This document shows, piece after piece, positions 34,082-44,608 of a stretch of 64,000 bases of DNA (position 1 is its first letter; the number at the start of each line of letters is the position of its first letter). The DNA comes from Nocardia spumae. Lineage in GTDB: Bacteria; Actinomycetota; Actinomycetes; Mycobacteriales; Mycobacteriaceae. Location: assembly GCF_020733635.1 (NCBI RefSeq), contig NZ_JAJFZL010000001.1:2294001-2358000 (forward strand), given 5' to 3'. The notes below the pieces were generated by a model. It was given only the letters and a program-made list of their open reading frames with translations. It was not told where the DNA came from and made no database searches. The translations under genes and the position numbers were made by a program.

Positions 34082-35506
34082 ATGGCCGAACGGCCACGCA
34101 CGCTGGCGGAGAAGGTTTGGGATCAGCATGTCGTCGCACAGGGTGCGGGGGAGGGTGCGCAGCGCGAACCGGATCTCATCTACATCGATCTGCATCTGGT
34201 GCACGAGGTGACCAGTCCGCAGGCCTTCGACGGGCTGCGGGCGGCGGGCCGGCCGGTGCGGCGGCCGGATCTGACGATCGCGACCGAGGACCACAATGTG
34301 CCGACGGTCGATATCGATAAGCCGATCGCGGATCCCGTTTCGCGGACTCAGGTGGAGACGCTGCGCCGCAATTGCGAGGAATTCGGCGTGCGGCTGTACC
34401 CGATGGGCGATATCGAGCAGGGCATCGTGCACGTGGTCGGCCCGCAGCTGGGTTTGACCCAGCCGGGTATGACCGTGGTGTGCGGTGATTCGCACACCTC
34501 GACTCATGGCGCGTTCGGCGCGCTGGCGATGGGTATCGGCACCAGCGAGGTCGAGCATGTGATGGCGACGCAGACGCTGTCGTTGCGCCCGTTCAAGACG
34601 ATGGCGATCAATATCGACGGTGAGCTGCCGGCGGGAGTCACGAGCAAGGACGTGATTCTGGCGGTCATCGCGCAGATCGGCACCGGTGGCGGACAGGGCT
34701 ATGTCCTCGAATACCGCGGTGAGGCCGTGCGCGCCATGTCGATGGAGGCGCGGATGACGATGTGCAACATGTCCATCGAGGCGGGCGCCCGGGCGGGCAT
34801 GGTGGCCCCCGACGAGATCACCTACGACTTCCTGAAGGGCCGTGAACACGCACCCCAGGGCGCGGAATGGGATACCGCGGTGGCGGCCTGGGAGGCCCTG
34901 AAAACCGATCCGGACGCGAAATTCGACGCCGAGGTGCATATCGATGCGTCCTCGCTGACCCCCTTCGTCACGTGGGGCACCAACCCCGGTCAGGGGGCCC
35001 CGCTGGGAGCCGCGGTGCCGAATCCGGCCGATTTCACCGACGAAAACGAGCGGTCGGCCGCCGAGAAGGCGCTGAGTTATATGGATTTGGAGCCGGGAAC
35101 TCCGCTTCGTGAGGTGCCGGTCGATACGGTATTCGTGGGTTCGTGCACCAACGGCCGTATCGAGGATTTGCGCGCGGTGGCCGATGTTTTGAAGGGTCGC
35201 AAGGTCGCCGACAACGTGCGGATGTTGATCGTGCCCGGGTCGATGCGGGTGCGGGCCCAGGCCGAATCCGAGGGGTTGGGCGAGATTTTCACCGCGGCGG
35301 GCGCGGAATGGCGGCAGGCCGGCTGCTCGATGTGCCTGGGAATGAACCCGGATCAGCTTTCCCCCGGTCAGCGCTGTGCTTCGACCTCGAATCGCAACTT
35401 CGAGGGTCGTCAGGGTAAAGGCGGCCGTACGCATCTGGTTTCGCCTCTGGTCGCGGCCGCGACGGCCGTTCGGGGCCGGTTGTCGGCCCCCGCGGATCTG
35501 AACTGA
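34082..35506 (+). CDS. leuC: 3-isopropylmalate dehydratase, large subunit
   Basis: A 474-residue aconitase-family subunit that isomerises 2- to 3-isopropylmalate together with LeuD. It carries [20 protein letters not shown] and [12 protein letters not shown]. The cluster ligands are in FVGSCTNGR and [12 protein letters not shown] (three Cys for a [4Fe-4S] cluster). The ATG at 34082 has AGGAGG 5 nt upstream; another ATG at 34077 is out of frame. leuD follows after 36 nt, so the two form an operon, probably under the divergent IclR regulator. Confidence 0.97.
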   Translation: MAERPRTLAEKVWDQHVVAQGAGEGAQREPDLIYIDLHLVHEVTSPQAFDGLRAAGRPVRRPDLTIATEDHNVPTVDIDKPIADPVSRTQVETLRRNCEEFGVRLYPMGDIEQGIVHVVGPQLGLTQPGMTVVCGDSHTSTHGAFGALAMGIGTSEVEHVMATQTLSLRPFKTMAINIDGELPAGVTSKDVILAVIAQIGTGGGQGYVLEYRGEAVRAMSMEARMTMCNMSIEAGARAGMVAPDEITYDFLKGREHAPQGAEWDTAVAAWEALKTDPDAKFDAEVHIDASSLTPFVTWGTNPGQGAPLGAAVPNPADFTDENERSAAEKALSYMDLEPGTPLREVPVDTVFVGSCTNGRIEDLRAVADVLKGRKVADNVRMLIVPGSMRVRAQAESEGLGEIFTAAGAEWRQAGCSMCLGMNPDQLSPGQRCASTSNRNFEGRQGKGGRTHLVSPLVAAATAVRGRLSAPADLN

Positions 35507-35542
35507 CCGGCCGGAATTCACGCTAGGACTACAGGAGCAGTC

Positions 35543-36151
35543 ATGGAAGCCTTCAAGGTGCACAAGGGGATCGGCGTGCCGTTGCGCCGGTCGAATGTCG
35601 ATACCGACCAGATCATCCCGGCGGTCTATCTGAAACGGGTGACTCGAACGGGATTCGAGGACGGTCTGTTCGCCGCCTGGCGTTCGGATCCGACGTTCAT
35701 TCTGAACAACACCCCCTTCGACCGGGGAAGTGTGTTGGTCGCCGGTCCGGATTTCGGTACGGGATCGTCACGAGAGCACGCTGTTTGGGCGTTGATGGAC
35801 TATGGGTTCCGGGTGGTCATCTCTTCCCGCTTCGCCGACATCTTCCGGGGCAACGCCGGTAAGGGCGGCTTGTTGGCCGCGCAGATGTCACAACATGATG
35901 TCGAATTGCTCTGGAAGTTGATCGAAGAACACCCGGGCCTGGAATTGATCGTCGATCTCGAGGCACGCACAGTGACCGCTGGAACCACCGTGTTGCGCTT
36001 CGATATTGACGACTACACCCGGTGGCGGCTGCTGGAAGGTCTGGACGACATCGGACTCACTCTTCGGCAGGAACACGCCATTGAGCAGTTCGAAAAGGCA
36101 AGGCCAGCTTGGAAACCGACCACCATTCCGGAGCCTATTTCACGGGACTGA
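35543..36151 (+). CDS. leuD: 3-isopropylmalate dehydratase, small subunit
   Basis: A 202-residue swivel-domain partner of LeuC. Motifs are [17 protein letters not shown] near the N-terminus and the substrate-binding [17 protein letters not shown] near residue 72. AGGAG precedes the ATG by 7 nt. It supplies half the active site. Length and the C-terminal helix are normal for actinobacteria. Confidence 0.96.
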   Translation: MEAFKVHKGIGVPLRRSNVDTDQIIPAVYLKRVTRTGFEDGLFAAWRSDPTFILNNTPFDRGSVLVAGPDFGTGSSREHAVWALMDYGFRVVISSRFADIFRGNAGKGGLLAAQMSQHDVELLWKLIEEHPGLELIVDLEARTVTAGTTVLRFDIDDYTRWRLLEGLDDIGLTLRQEHAIEQFEKARPAWKPTTIPEPISRD

Positions 36152-36198
36152 ACGGTCTCGAGTGTTAGCTGAGAGCAACCAATCGAGGTTGCTGTGCG

Positions 36199-36231
36199 TG
36201 TGCCACACCACATGAAATTTGGCGTGGCACA
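36199..36231. promoter_or_regulatory. Inverted repeat upstream of hupB
   Basis: TGTGCCAC (36199-36206) and GTGGCACA (36224-36231) are exact complements 17 nt apart, 48 nt after leuD and 77 nt before hupB. No T tract follows. It could be a weak leuD terminator or a regulator site near the hupB promoter. A TTGCCC (36239-36244) and TACCTA (36263-36268) spaced 18 nt apart may be that promoter. Confidence 0.35.
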
Positions 36232-36307
36232 TAGACTCTTGCCCATTCAGGGTTTACCGTGGTACCTAGTCGGTCCGACGACGGGCCATTAGTCTGCGGA
36301 GGATTCA

Positions 36308-36967
36308 ATGAACAAGGCGGAACTGATCGATGTTCTGACCGAGAAGTTGGGTACTGACAGGCGCACGGCCACTGCGGCAGTCGAGCACATTGTCGACACG
36401 ATCGTGCGTGCGGTGAACAAGGGTCAGAGCGTCACAATCACCGGATTCGGTGTATTCGAACAGCGCAAGCGGGCGGCACGGGTGGCGCGTAATCCCCGTA
36501 CCGGCGAGACCGTCAAGGTGAAGCCCACTTCGGTGCCGGCCTTCCGTCCGGGTGCGCAGTTCAAGGCGATCATCTCGGGCAAGCAGAAGATCGCGGCCGC
36601 CGGTCCGGCCGTGAAACGCGGTGTGGCAGCGCCGGTGTCGGGTGCGGCCAAGAAGGCCGCCGCCAAGAAGACGACGGCGAAGAAGGCCGCCGCCAAGAAG
36701 ACCACCACGGCCAAGAAGACCGCCGCCAAGAAGACGGTCGCCGCCAAGAAGACGGTCGCGAAGAAGGCTCCGGCCAAGAAGGTCACGGCGAAGAAGACGG
36801 TGGCGAAGAAGGCCCCGGCCAAGAAGACCACCGCTACCGCCAAGAAGACCGCCGCCAAGAAGACGGTCGCAGCCAAGAAGACGGTCGCCAAGAAGACGGC
36901 GGCGAAAAAGGCTCCGGCCAAGGCCGCCGCCAAGCGGACGGCGGCCAAGCGCACCACGCGTCGATAG
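36308..36967 (+). CDS. hupB: HU-type nucleoid protein with Lys/Ala-rich tail
   Basis: A 219-residue protein. Residues 1-90 are a complete HU fold ([34 protein letters not shown], then [20 protein letters not shown]). Residues about 105-219 are a repeated AAKK/PAKK tail resembling histone H1, as in mycobacterial HupB. The HU body bends DNA; the tail compacts it and is modified in relatives. GGAGG lies about 7 nt before the ATG. The repetitive codons create a long open frame on the other strand with no meaning. Confidence 0.97.
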   Translation: MNKAELIDVLTEKLGTDRRTATAAVEHIVDTIVRAVNKGQSVTITGFGVFEQRKRAARVARNPRTGETVKVKPTSVPAFRPGAQFKAIISGKQKIAAAGPAVKRGVAAPVSGAAKKAAAKKTTAKKAAAKKTTTAKKTAAKKTVAAKKTVAKKAPAKKVTAKKTVAKKAPAKKTTATAKKTAAKKTVAAKKTVAKKTAAKKAPAKAAAKRTAAKRTTRR

Positions 36968-36986
36968 CGGGTAAATGCGGCGACGA

Positions 36987-37019
36987 TGACCCCGGTCGTT
37001 TCCGGACCGGGGTCATTTC
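36987..37019 (+). terminator. Terminator between hupB and mutT1 (convergent)
   Basis: TGACCCCGGTC (36987-36997) pairs with GACCGGGGTCA (37005-37015), loop of 7 nt, followed by TTTCG. It lies 19 nt after the hupB stop and also faces the end of the convergent gene. Confidence 0.75.
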
Positions 37020-37051
37020 GTCATTTCCCGGCTGTACGCGGCCGGGCGGTC

Positions 37052-38047
37052 TCAGTGGGTGCGCAGCGACCGGTCGAGGTGGTCGGCGGCCACCAGCCGG
37101 TCGCCGGCGACCGAAAGCACCCACGCGGTGCCCTTGCGGTTCCGGGCCGGCGGCAGGGTCAGCCCGGAATCGTCGGCCCACCGTTGCAGCAGATCGGGAA
37201 TGACCTTGCCCTGACTGCATACGAGCGGCACGCTGTCGGGGGAGACCAGTGCGCGCAATCGGTCGACTCCGGCCTGTGGTGCTGCGGCATAACCGGTTTC
37301 CGACAGCAGCGGTTCGGGCACGATCTCGAGGCCGAGGGCCTCCGCGACCGGCGCCACGGTATGCACACAGCGCACCGGCGGCGCCGAATGGACGGCGGTG
37401 GGTCCGAAGGCCAGCAGATTCGGCGTCAGGGTCTGAACCTGTGCGCGACCGGCCTTTTCCAGCGGTCGTTCGTCGTCGGGGCCGGTGAAACGCTCCCGGC
37501 GGCCGGCCTTGGCGTGGCGCACCAGCAGCAGAGTCGAGGTATCCGGTGGTAGCCGCCGGAAATTCCGGATGATTCGGCGGTCCATCGGATAGGACAGCTC
37601 GTCCATCACCCGGTCGACCCGATGCCACCGCAGTTGATCGACTTCGGAATTGGTGACGAATTCGCCGTCGACGGGCGTGGCCGCCCAGTAGTCGACGCGT
37701 TTGAGTTTGCGATGTCCCGGTACCGGATATGTGACCCGACCGAGATAGCGGCCCAAACGGCAGTGCAGACCGGTTTCCTCGGCCACTTCGCGCACGGCCG
37801 CGATCATCGCGGTTTCGCCCGGATCGAGTTTTCCCTTGGGCAGGGACCAATCATCGTATTTGGGCCGATGGACGAGGGCGACCTCGACCGGCCCGCCGGC
37901 CGCCGGCCGACGCCACACGACCGCCCCGGCGGCGATGATGTTGGCGGTGACCCGGCGATCGGAGACCACCTCGCCGGTATCGGGGTCGCGGTCGGCGTCA
38001 TCGCCTTCGGGGGTACGGTCGAAATCCCGTGTCGCCGCGTGTTTCAC
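37052..38047 (-). CDS. mutT1: NUDIX hydrolase fused to a histidine-phosphatase-like domain (MutT1)
   Basis: A 331-residue two-domain protein. The NUDIX box (about residues 73-95) is [20 protein letters not shown], followed by TGL, with all conserved Glu residues. The C-terminal part (about 172-310) starts [15 protein letters not shown], the RHG-type motif of histidine phosphatases. Mycobacterial MutT1 has the same fusion and hydrolyses oxidised nucleotides (8-oxo-dGTP) and diadenosine polyphosphates. GTG at 38047 overlaps the ppk stop (GTGA), so it is translated with ppk. Confidence 0.92.
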   Translation of the reverse strand: MKHAATRDFDRTPEGDDADRDPDTGEVVSDRRVTANIIAAGAVVWRRPAAGGPVEVALVHRPKYDDWSLPKGKLDPGETAMIAAVREVAEETGLHCRLGRYLGRVTYPVPGHRKLKRVDYWAATPVDGEFVTNSEVDQLRWHRVDRVMDELSYPMDRRIIRNFRRLPPDTSTLLLVRHAKAGRRERFTGPDDERPLEKAGRAQVQTLTPNLLAFGPTAVHSAPPVRCVHTVAPVAEALGLEIVPEPLLSETGYAAAPQAGVDRLRALVSPDSVPLVCSQGKVIPDLLQRWADDSGLTLPPARNRKGTAWVLSVAGDRLVAADHLDRSLRTH

Positions 38048-40254
38048 TGCTGATCCGGACGACGCAATCGCATCAGGAAGTCCTGGTGGTCGCGCACCTG
38101 CACGCCGCGGCCCTCCGCGTCGGGGCTGGGCTGGGCCGCCCAGCCGCCGTCGGGCTGCAGCACCCAGCAGCGGGTCGCCGGATCCAGCGCCGAGTCGAAG
38201 ACGACCGCCAGTCGCTCCCGTAGTTTGGGATCCTTCACCTGCGCCATGACCTCGACGCGCCGATCGAGATTGCGGTGCATCATATCGGCGCTGCCGATCC
38301 AGTATTCGTCCTGCGCCTGGAAATGCAGGATGCGCGAATGTTCGAGGAAGCGGCCGAGGATCGAGCGCACTTCGATGTTGTCGCTCATTCCGGGCACCCC
38401 CGGGCGTAGCCCGCAGATGCCGCGCACGACGATCTGCACCGGGACACCGGCCTGAGAAGCGCGGTAGAGCGCGTCGATGATCTGTTCGTCGACGATCGCG
38501 TTGGCCTTGAGGCGAATTCGGGCCGGCACACCCTGTGCGGCCAGTTCGGTTTCGCGCTGGATCCGTTCCACGATCCCGGAGCGGACGCTACTGGGCGCCA
38601 CCAACAGGTTGCGATAGTTGGCCTTTCGCGAATAGCCGGTCAGCGAGTTGAACAGATCGGTGAGGTCGGCGCCGATTTCCGGTGCGGCGGTGAGGAGTCC
38701 GACGTCCTCGTAGAGCCGGGCCGTTTTCGGATTGTAGTTACCGGTGCCGATATGGCAGTAGCGGCGGATGGTCGCACCCTCGCGCCGCACCACCAGGCAG
38801 GTCTTGCAATGGGTCTTCAATCCGATGAGACCGTAGACCACATGCACGCCCGCCTGTTCCAGCGCGCGAGCCCATTTGATGTTGGCCTGTTCGTCGAACC
38901 GGGCCTTGATCTCCACCAGGGCCACGACCTGTTTGCCGGCCTCGGCGGCGTCGATGAGCGCGTTGACGATGGGGGAATCGCCGGAGGTGCGGTAGAGGGT
39001 CTGCTTGATGGCCAGCACCTGAGGGTCGGCCGCGGCCTGTTCGATGAAGCGCTGCACGCTGGTGGAGAACGAATCGTAGGGATGGTGCACCAGCACATCG
39101 CCCTCGCGCAGGGCGGCGAAAACGTTTCTCGGCGTTTCCCTTTCCCCGAATGCCGGCGGCGTCGCCGGTACGTAGGGCGCGTCCTTGAGACCGGGCCGGT
39201 CGACGCCGTAGACCTGCCACAGGCACGACAGGTCGAGCAGTCCGGGCACCTGGATGACATCGCCGGGGTCGACGTCCAGTTCGCGCAGCAGCAGCTCGAG
39301 CATGTGCTCGGTCATATCGTCGGACACTTCCAGGCGCACCGGCGACCCGAACCGGCGCCGGGCCAGTTCGCGTTCGAGCGCCTGCAGCAGATCCTCGTCG
39401 CGGTCCTCGTCCACCTCGAAGTCGGCATTGCGGGTGATACGGAACGAATGGTGTTCCACCACTTCCATTCCCGGGAAGAGCTGTTCGAGGTGGGCGGCGA
39501 TCAGATCTTCCATCGGCAGGAACGCGGCCAGCGGCGGCAGTGCCGCGGCCTCGGAGTCGCGGCGGTTGTTGGCCGGCTCGGCGCGGGTACGCCGGACCCG
39601 GACGAAGCGGTCGACGTTGTCGGGCACCTTCACCCGGGCGAAGTGCTCACCGCCGGTATCGGAATCCTTCACCGTCACAGCGAGATTCAGGCTCAGGCCG
39701 CTGATGTAGGGGAAGGGGTGGGCCGGATCGACCGCGAGCGGGGTCAACACCGGGAACACCTGATCGAGGAAATATCCCGACAGCCGCCGCCGCTCGTCGT
39801 CATCGAGATCGGACCAGCCGATGATGGCGATACCGTCGTCGGTGAGGGCGGGCTGGATCTGGTCCAGGAAGACGCGCGCGTGCCGATCGGCCAGCTCCTG
39901 CGTCCGCTCGGCGATGAGGGTGAGCTGTTCGGTGGGCGACAGGCCGTCGGCCGAACGGACCGACAACCCCGCCTCGGCGCGGCGTTTGAGCCCGGCGACC
40001 CGGACCATGTAGAACTCGTCGAGATTCGAGGAGAAGATCGCCAGGAATTTCGCCCGTTCCAGCAACGGTTCCGACGGGTCCTCGGCGAGGGCGAGGACGC
40101 GGGCGTTGAAGTCCAGCCAACTCAGCTCACGATTGAGGTAGCGATCGGCTGGCAACTGAGTCGCGGCGGGCGCGGTGCGTGGCGGTGTGGCCGCCGGCGG
40201 TGCCGCCGGTAGTCGGGGCTGTTGCGGGGCGGTCTCCGTATCGCTCACGCTCAC
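38044..40254 (-). CDS. ppk: Polyphosphate kinase 1
   Basis: An enzyme of about 736 residues making polyphosphate from ATP reversibly. The N-terminal part has [14 protein letters not shown] and [15 protein letters not shown]. The catalytic region has [18 protein letters not shown] and [20 protein letters not shown]; the His in RRYCHIGTG is the expected phosphorylated one. The C-terminal [16 protein letters not shown] is also typical. GTG at 40254 has TAAGGA 6 nt upstream; an ATG at 40260 sits directly on that site. mutT1 follows with overlap, and cofC precedes it on the same strand. Confidence 0.96.
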   Translation of the reverse strand: MSVSDTETAPQQPRLPAAPPAATPPRTAPAATQLPADRYLNRELSWLDFNARVLALAEDPSEPLLERAKFLAIFSSNLDEFYMVRVAGLKRRAEAGLSVRSADGLSPTEQLTLIAERTQELADRHARVFLDQIQPALTDDGIAIIGWSDLDDDERRRLSGYFLDQVFPVLTPLAVDPAHPFPYISGLSLNLAVTVKDSDTGGEHFARVKVPDNVDRFVRVRRTRAEPANNRRDSEAAALPPLAAFLPMEDLIAAHLEQLFPGMEVVEHHSFRITRNADFEVDEDRDEDLLQALERELARRRFGSPVRLEVSDDMTEHMLELLLRELDVDPGDVIQVPGLLDLSCLWQVYGVDRPGLKDAPYVPATPPAFGERETPRNVFAALREGDVLVHHPYDSFSTSVQRFIEQAAADPQVLAIKQTLYRTSGDSPIVNALIDAAEAGKQVVALVEIKARFDEQANIKWARALEQAGVHVVYGLIGLKTHCKTCLVVRREGATIRRYCHIGTGNYNPKTARLYEDVGLLTAAPEIGADLTDLFNSLTGYSRKANYRNLLVAPSSVRSGIVERIQRETELAAQGVPARIRLKANAIVDEQIIDALYRASQAGVPVQIVVRGICGLRPGVPGMSDNIEVRSILGRFLEHSRILHFQAQDEYWIGSADMMHRNLDRRVEVMAQVKDPKLRERLAVVFDSALDPATRCWVLQPDGGWAAQPSPDAEGRGVQVRDHQDFLMRLRRPDQQ

Positions 40255-40273
40255 GATCATTCCTTACGGCTCG

Positions 40274-40297
40274 GGTGGTGTCGCGCTCGACACCACC
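40274..40297 (-). terminator. Hairpin between cofC and ppk
   Basis: GGTGGTGTCG (40274-40283) and CGACACCACC (40288-40297) form a perfect 10-bp stem around CGCT, in the 77-nt gap between the minus-strand genes cofC and ppk. It ends about 20 nt before the ppk start, so it could terminate cofC or influence ppk expression. Confidence 0.55.
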
Positions 40298-40331
40298 GTT
40301 GTGCGGCCTCGTGTCCAGGCCCGGCGATCAT

Positions 40332-41087
40332 CTAGCACACGTGTGACGGTGTTACGCACCTCCGGATGAGCTTCTCGTGAACTCCTCCCGGCCAGCCGAT
40401 GTCGGTCAGCAGCGCCGCGGTGGCCGCGCCGACTCCGAGCGATACCGCGCGATCGAGATCGTCGGCGGTGTCGACATCCAGTCGCAGACCGGGCCACTGC
40501 CCTTCCAGATCGACGGCTCCGGATTCGCGGTGCCGGCGCGCCGAATCGGGTCCGAAGCGCGGCATCAGGGCACCGGCGTCGCCCGCCCCGGCCCGCACGA
40601 TCAGCGCGGCGGTACCGCGGCCGGTGTGGTCGACCACGACCGCGCGACCGGCGCCGGGGGCGGCGGTGAGCGCGGCCGCCAGTTCGTCGGCGTGGACCGC
40701 GGGGAGATCGGCCTGCAACGCAAGCAGATCGACCGCGCCGTGACGTTCGCGTACCGCGGCCGCCGCCGATGCCAGAGCGCTGTTGAGCCCGTCGGCGTAT
40801 TCGGGCCCCGTGCCGCCGGCGGCCGGTGACCGATCGATGGGACCCGCCTCGGTCGGGTCCGGATGGACCGTCGCACCCAGTGCGCGCACGGCCGCCGCGA
40901 CCCGTTGATCGGGTGTCACCACCGTCACCGATCCGAGTCCGGCCGCCAGCCCCGCGGTGACGGTATCGGAGAGCATGGCCAATACCAGCCGCGACCGTTG
41001 CGGAGCCGGCAATCGATCGGCGAGACGGCTCTTGGCTCGGTCGAGGTTCTTGACCGCGATCACGGCGTGGACAGCATCCGGACGCAT
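40332..41087 (-). CDS. cofC: Phospholactate/phosphoenolpyruvate guanylyltransferase (F420 biosynthesis)
   Basis: A 251-residue nucleotidyltransferase of the CofC/FbiD family. It activates phospholactate (archaea) or phosphoenolpyruvate (mycobacteria) with GTP for coenzyme F420. The N-terminus [20 protein letters not shown] carries the nucleotide-binding Lys/Arg. [14 protein letters not shown] holds the metal-binding Asp, and [15 protein letters not shown] is the C-terminal Asp motif. The ATG at 41087 is chosen because the family begins a few residues before VIAVK. In mycobacteria it also neighbours gpsA. It supports use of F420 by this organism. Confidence 0.92.
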   Translation of the reverse strand: MRPDAVHAVIAVKNLDRAKSRLADRLPAPQRSRLVLAMLSDTVTAGLAAGLGSVTVVTPDQRVAAAVRALGATVHPDPTEAGPIDRSPAAGGTGPEYADGLNSALASAAAAVRERHGAVDLLALQADLPAVHADELAAALTAAPGAGRAVVVDHTGRGTAALIVRAGAGDAGALMPRFGPDSARRHRESGAVDLEGQWPGLRLDVDTADDLDRAVSLGVGAATAALLTDIGWPGGVHEKLIRRCVTPSHVC

Positions 41088-41239
41088 GCGCCCATGGTCG
41101 CACGTTCGCCGGGCCCGTGACCTGTGAGCAGTGCCCGACCGGACGGCACGCAGTGCCGGATCGAACCTGGCGCGTCGCGCCGGGGCGAACACGACTTCCG
41201 AGTACGCGACGGGCGCACCGCCCGGAATGGCATATTGAA

Positions 41240-42238
41240 ATGATGACGAGGGCGGCAGTGATGGGTGCGGGTTCGTGGGGCACCGCGTTCGCGAAGGTGC
41301 TCAACGACGCGGGCACCGAGGTGACGATGTGGGCGCGACGTCCGGAGATCGCGAAGGCGTTGGCGACCGAGCACCGCAATCCCGCCTACCTACCCGAAGT
41401 GTGGTTGGACGGAATCTCCGCGACCGACGACTACCGGGTGGCACTCGCCGGTGCCGATATCGTCGTGCTCGCGGTGCCGTCGCAGTCGCTGCGCCCCAAC
41501 CTCACGGCCTGGCGGTCGGCCATCGGCTCCGATGCGACGCTGCTGAGCCTGGCCAAAGGCGTGGAGACCGGGACGCTGATGCGGATGAGCGAGGTCATCG
41601 CGGAGGTCACCGGCGCGGATCAGGGGCGGATCGCGGTGCTGTCGGGGCCGAACCTGGCGCGTGAGATCGCCGCTGAACAACCGGCCGCGTCCGTGGTGGC
41701 CTGCACCGATGCCGCGCGGGCGGAAGCCGTGCAGCATTCCTGCGCGACCGGCTATTTCCGTCCCTACACCAATACCGATGTGGTCGGCTGCGAGATCGGT
41801 GGCGCCTGCAAGAACGTCATCGCGCTGGCCTGCGGTATCGCCGCGGGAATGGGGCTGGGTGACAACTCGGTCGCGAGCCTGATCACCCGCGGGCTGGCCG
41901 AGATCATCCGGCTGGGGGTGGCGCTGGGTGCGAATCCGGTCACGCTGGCGGGCCTGGCCGGTGTGGGCGACCTGGTGGCAACGTGTACCTCGACGCTGTC
42001 TCGTAATCGCTCCTTCGGCTACGCCCTTGGCTCGGGCGGATCGATGCAGGCCGCCCAGGACGCGACGAACGGCCAGGTCGCCGAGGGGGTGAAATCGTGC
42101 ACGTCGATCCGGGCGTTGGCCGAGACCCATCAGGTGGAGATGCCGCTGACCACCGCGGTGCACCGGGTCTGTCACGAGGGCCTGGCGGTGTCGGATGCGG
42201 TCGGGCAATTGCTGGGTCGGCGCATCAAACCGGAATGA
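41240..42238 (+). CDS. gpsA: NAD(P)-dependent glycerol-3-phosphate dehydrogenase
   Basis: A 332-residue enzyme making glycerol-3-phosphate for phospholipids. The nucleotide loop is [16 protein letters not shown]. Other motifs are [27 protein letters not shown] (catalytic Lys) and [15 protein letters not shown]. Two ATGs (41240 and 41243) are possible; no clear Shine-Dalgarno is present. ddl follows 34 nt later on the same strand, as in mycobacteria. Confidence 0.96.
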   Translation: MMTRAAVMGAGSWGTAFAKVLNDAGTEVTMWARRPEIAKALATEHRNPAYLPEVWLDGISATDDYRVALAGADIVVLAVPSQSLRPNLTAWRSAIGSDATLLSLAKGVETGTLMRMSEVIAEVTGADQGRIAVLSGPNLAREIAAEQPAASVVACTDAARAEAVQHSCATGYFRPYTNTDVVGCEIGGACKNVIALACGIAAGMGLGDNSVASLITRGLAEIIRLGVALGANPVTLAGLAGVGDLVATCTSTLSRNRSFGYALGSGGSMQAAQDATNGQVAEGVKSCTSIRALAETHQVEMPLTTAVHRVCHEGLAVSDAVGQLLGRRIKPE

Positions 42239-42259
42239 ATGATTTCGGCCCGATCGGGG

Positions 42260-42265
42260 TACGGT
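42260..42265 (+). promoter_or_regulatory. -10 box of a likely leaderless promoter (ddl)
   Basis: TACGGT ends 7 nt before the ddl ATG and no ribosome site is seen, so ddl may have its own leaderless transcript in addition to read-through from gpsA. Confidence 0.4.
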
Positions 42266-42272
42266 TCGGACT

Positions 42273-43391
42273 ATGACAAACCGGATCAGGGTGGCAGTCG
42301 TGTTCGGGGGCCGCAGCAACGAACACGCGGTGTCGTGCGTCTCGGCCGGCATGGTGCTGACCAACCTGGATCCGGAACGTTACGAGGCGGTGCCGATCGG
42401 CATCACCCGCGAGGGCACCTGGATGCTCGGCGGAGAGGATGCGCGCGCTCTGGCCATTCGCGAGCGCGCGCTGCCCGCAGTGGATTCCAACGGAACGGCG
42501 CTGACGCTGGCCGCCGATCCCAGCCGCTCGGGCAGCCTGGTGGCACTCGACGGGGCCGAGGCGGTCCTGGGTGAGGTCGATGTGGTGTTCCCGGTCCTGC
42601 ACGGGCCGTGGGGTGAGGACGGCACGCTGCAGGGTCTGCTGGAGTTGGCCGGTGTGCCCTACGTCGGCCCCGGAGTGCTCGCCAGCGCCACCGGTATGGA
42701 CAAGGAGTTCACCAAGAAACTGCTTGCCGCGGAAGGACTTCCGGTCGGCACCCAGGTGGTCCTGCGGCCTGGCGCCGACACCGTGGAGGAGGCCGACCGG
42801 GATCGGCTGGGCCTGCCGGTCTTCGTCAAACCGGCGCGCGGGGGATCCTCGATCGGTATCACCAAGGTCGAGGACTGGAGTGATCTCGAGGCCGCGATCG
42901 CCGTGGCGCGTATCCACGATCCGAAGGTGATCGTCGAGGCCGGCATCATCGGCCGGGAGGTCGAATGTGGCGTCCTGGAATTCCCGGACGGCCGGGTCCA
43001 GGCCAGCGCGATCGCCGAGATCCGGATGCCCGACGCGGAAACCTCCGGCGGTGAATCCTCCTCTCCCGCACCGCAGTTCTACGATTTCGACACCAAATAT
43101 CTCGACGACGTCTGTGAATTCGATATCCCCGCGAAGCTGGACGACGACATCTCCCTGCAGATCCGGGAGCTGTCGGTGCGAGCCTTCCGGGCGCTGGACT
43201 GCCAGGGACTGGCCCGGGTGGATTTCTTCGTCACCGACTCCGGACCGGTGATCAACGAGATCAACACGCTGCCCGGCTTCACCTCCATCTCCATGTATCC
43301 GCGCATGTGGGATGCCACGGGCGTCGACAACCGCACGTTGATCACGACCCTGATCGAGACCGCGCTGACCCGGGGCACCGGATTGCGCTGA
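42273..43391 (+). CDS. ddl: D-alanine--D-alanine ligase
   Basis: A 372-residue ATP-grasp ligase making D-Ala-D-Ala for peptidoglycan. It has [19 protein letters not shown] at the N-terminus and [19 protein letters not shown]. The ATP loop is [16 protein letters not shown], and the metal/substrate site is [17 protein letters not shown]. The C-terminal length is typical of actinobacterial Ddl. Cycloserine is the classic inhibitor of the family. Confidence 0.97.
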   Translation: MTNRIRVAVVFGGRSNEHAVSCVSAGMVLTNLDPERYEAVPIGITREGTWMLGGEDARALAIRERALPAVDSNGTALTLAADPSRSGSLVALDGAEAVLGEVDVVFPVLHGPWGEDGTLQGLLELAGVPYVGPGVLASATGMDKEFTKKLLAAEGLPVGTQVVLRPGADTVEEADRDRLGLPVFVKPARGGSSIGITKVEDWSDLEAAIAVARIHDPKVIVEAGIIGREVECGVLEFPDGRVQASAIAEIRMPDAETSGGESSSPAPQFYDFDTKYLDDVCEFDIPAKLDDDISLQIRELSVRAFRALDCQGLARVDFFVTDSGPVINEINTLPGFTSISMYPRMWDATGVDNRTLITTLIETALTRGTGLR

Positions 43392-43421
43392 GCCCACGCG
43401 CGCCGGACGTAGTCTGGACGT

Positions 43422-43724
43422 GTGTTGTTCGCCATGACCCTGCCCGGCTTGGCGCTGCTGATCATCGCGGTCGCCTTCGCCGAGGTCGCCTACCGCAAGG
43501 TGACCGGTCGCACCGCGCTGCCGTGGATGCGCGAGACCGGCGGCCAGGGCGCCGCCGCCATCGGATTCGAACAGTTCGATGTGCTGTTCGACGCCGGTAA
43601 ACGGCACGAATTCGAGGAACGTCGCACGGTTCTCATGCATCGCGAGAACCCGGGCGACGGGACCCCGGGCAGGCCGGATATCGACCTGGATTCCGGACGC
43701 GTGCGCCTGGCGCGCGACGACTAG
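43422..43724 (+). CDS. Small membrane-anchored protein, DUF6191-like
   Basis: A 100-residue protein. An N-terminal hydrophobic helix (LPGLALLIIAVAFAEVAY) is followed by a soluble part with GFEQFDVLFDAGKRHEFEER and a C-terminal LDSGRVRLARDD. I recognise the pattern as the actinobacterial DUF6191 group (function unknown). GTG is the start; TAGTCT at 43410-43415 lies 6 nt upstream, which suggests leaderless transcription. The stop overlaps the convergent DUF3515 gene by 4 nt. Confidence 0.72.
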   Translation: MLFAMTLPGLALLIIAVAFAEVAYRKVTGRTALPWMRETGGQGAAAIGFEQFDVLFDAGKRHEFEERRTVLMHRENPGDGTPGRPDIDLDSGRVRLARDD

Positions 43725-44452
43725 TTCGGGATCGGTCCCGGGTCGAGCGGCTTCGCGGGAAGCGTCTTGGTGATCGTGTCCGAAATCTCCTGCAGGGGAG
43801 AGGGGCCCGCCTTGTTGGGCATGGTGACCGCGATGTAGGTGCCGCGGTCGACCGCGTACCAGGTGCCGGAGGTGACACCACTGGTCTGATCGCGCACCTC
43901 GAACCAGTTCACACCGTTGACCACCTGTAGTGCGGAGGCCGCGGTGAATTCCAGGGGGCGGTCCAGACCGCAGCGCAGCACGATCGGTTCGCCGCCGTCG
44001 GGCAGTTGCCAGGCCTTCGTGGCGGGCGGAGCCGGTTGGGCGAGTTCGGATTCGGTGTAGTCGTCGCCCAGTGATGCGGGCAGCGCGCCCAGCAGCGCGG
44101 CGCAGTCCTGGCCGCCGGCGGCGGGGGCGGGAACCGAACCCAGGGCCAGCGGTTCCCGGCCGGTGGTCTCCTTCGACATGATCGCGATCACGAAGACCGC
44201 GACGATCAGCGCGATCGGGAGCGCGACCGCGGTGGCGATGAGGGCCGGATGCAGTGCCGGACCCTGATCGGCCGGCTGGGCGGCGGAGTCGTGGTCGGTG
44301 GCATCGCCATGCGTCGACGGCGTGGTGTCGGAGGTGGGCGACGTGGACTCGGTGCGCTCGGCCGGGGTATCGGCGTCCGGCGCGCGCTGCTCGGGGTCCG
44401 GTCGGTCGGCCGGCGGGGTATCCGTATTCGGCCGATCCGTATCGCTGGTCAT
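43721..44452 (-). CDS. DUF3515 family membrane-anchored protein
   Basis: A 243-residue protein. Residues 1-68 are acidic, Thr/Pro/Asp-rich and probably disordered. A single helix ALIATAVALPIALIVAVFV (about 70-90) anchors an exported domain with QDCAALLGALP, IVLRCGLDRP (two Cys, likely a disulfide) and WFEVRDQTSGVTSGTWYAVD. This is the DUF3515 pattern, conserved beside ddl and thiL in mycobacteria. The ATG at 44452 is chosen over the upstream open frame. Function is unknown. Confidence 0.85.
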   Translation of the reverse strand: MTSDTDRPNTDTPPADRPDPEQRAPDADTPAERTESTSPTSDTTPSTHGDATDHDSAAQPADQGPALHPALIATAVALPIALIVAVFVIAIMSKETTGREPLALGSVPAPAAGGQDCAALLGALPASLGDDYTESELAQPAPPATKAWQLPDGGEPIVLRCGLDRPLEFTAASALQVVNGVNWFEVRDQTSGVTSGTWYAVDRGTYIAVTMPNKAGPSPLQEISDTITKTLPAKPLDPGPIPN

Positions 44453-44608
44453 CCGGGATTCGTCTCCACTTGTGCCGGTGTCGCGGCCCGCGCCGGACCG
44501 GCTCGTCGTCGGGGAAAAGGCGATTTCGAGGGTATCGAACCGTGCGCGGTGGCGCCGAAGGGGGAGGGTAGCGTCGGAACGCGATGTCCCGGCGTTCGGC
44601 GACCGGGT

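Noticed and set aside
36424..36957. Minus-strand Ala/Val/Phe-rich open frame opposite hupB
   Set aside because: A by-product of the Lys/Ala repeat codons; looks like membrane helices but has no independent start signal.
36650..36960. Repeats in the 3' half of hupB considered as a CRISPR or satellite array
   Set aside because: The repeats are imperfect, codon-phased and encode the AAKK tail; there are no spacers of constant size.
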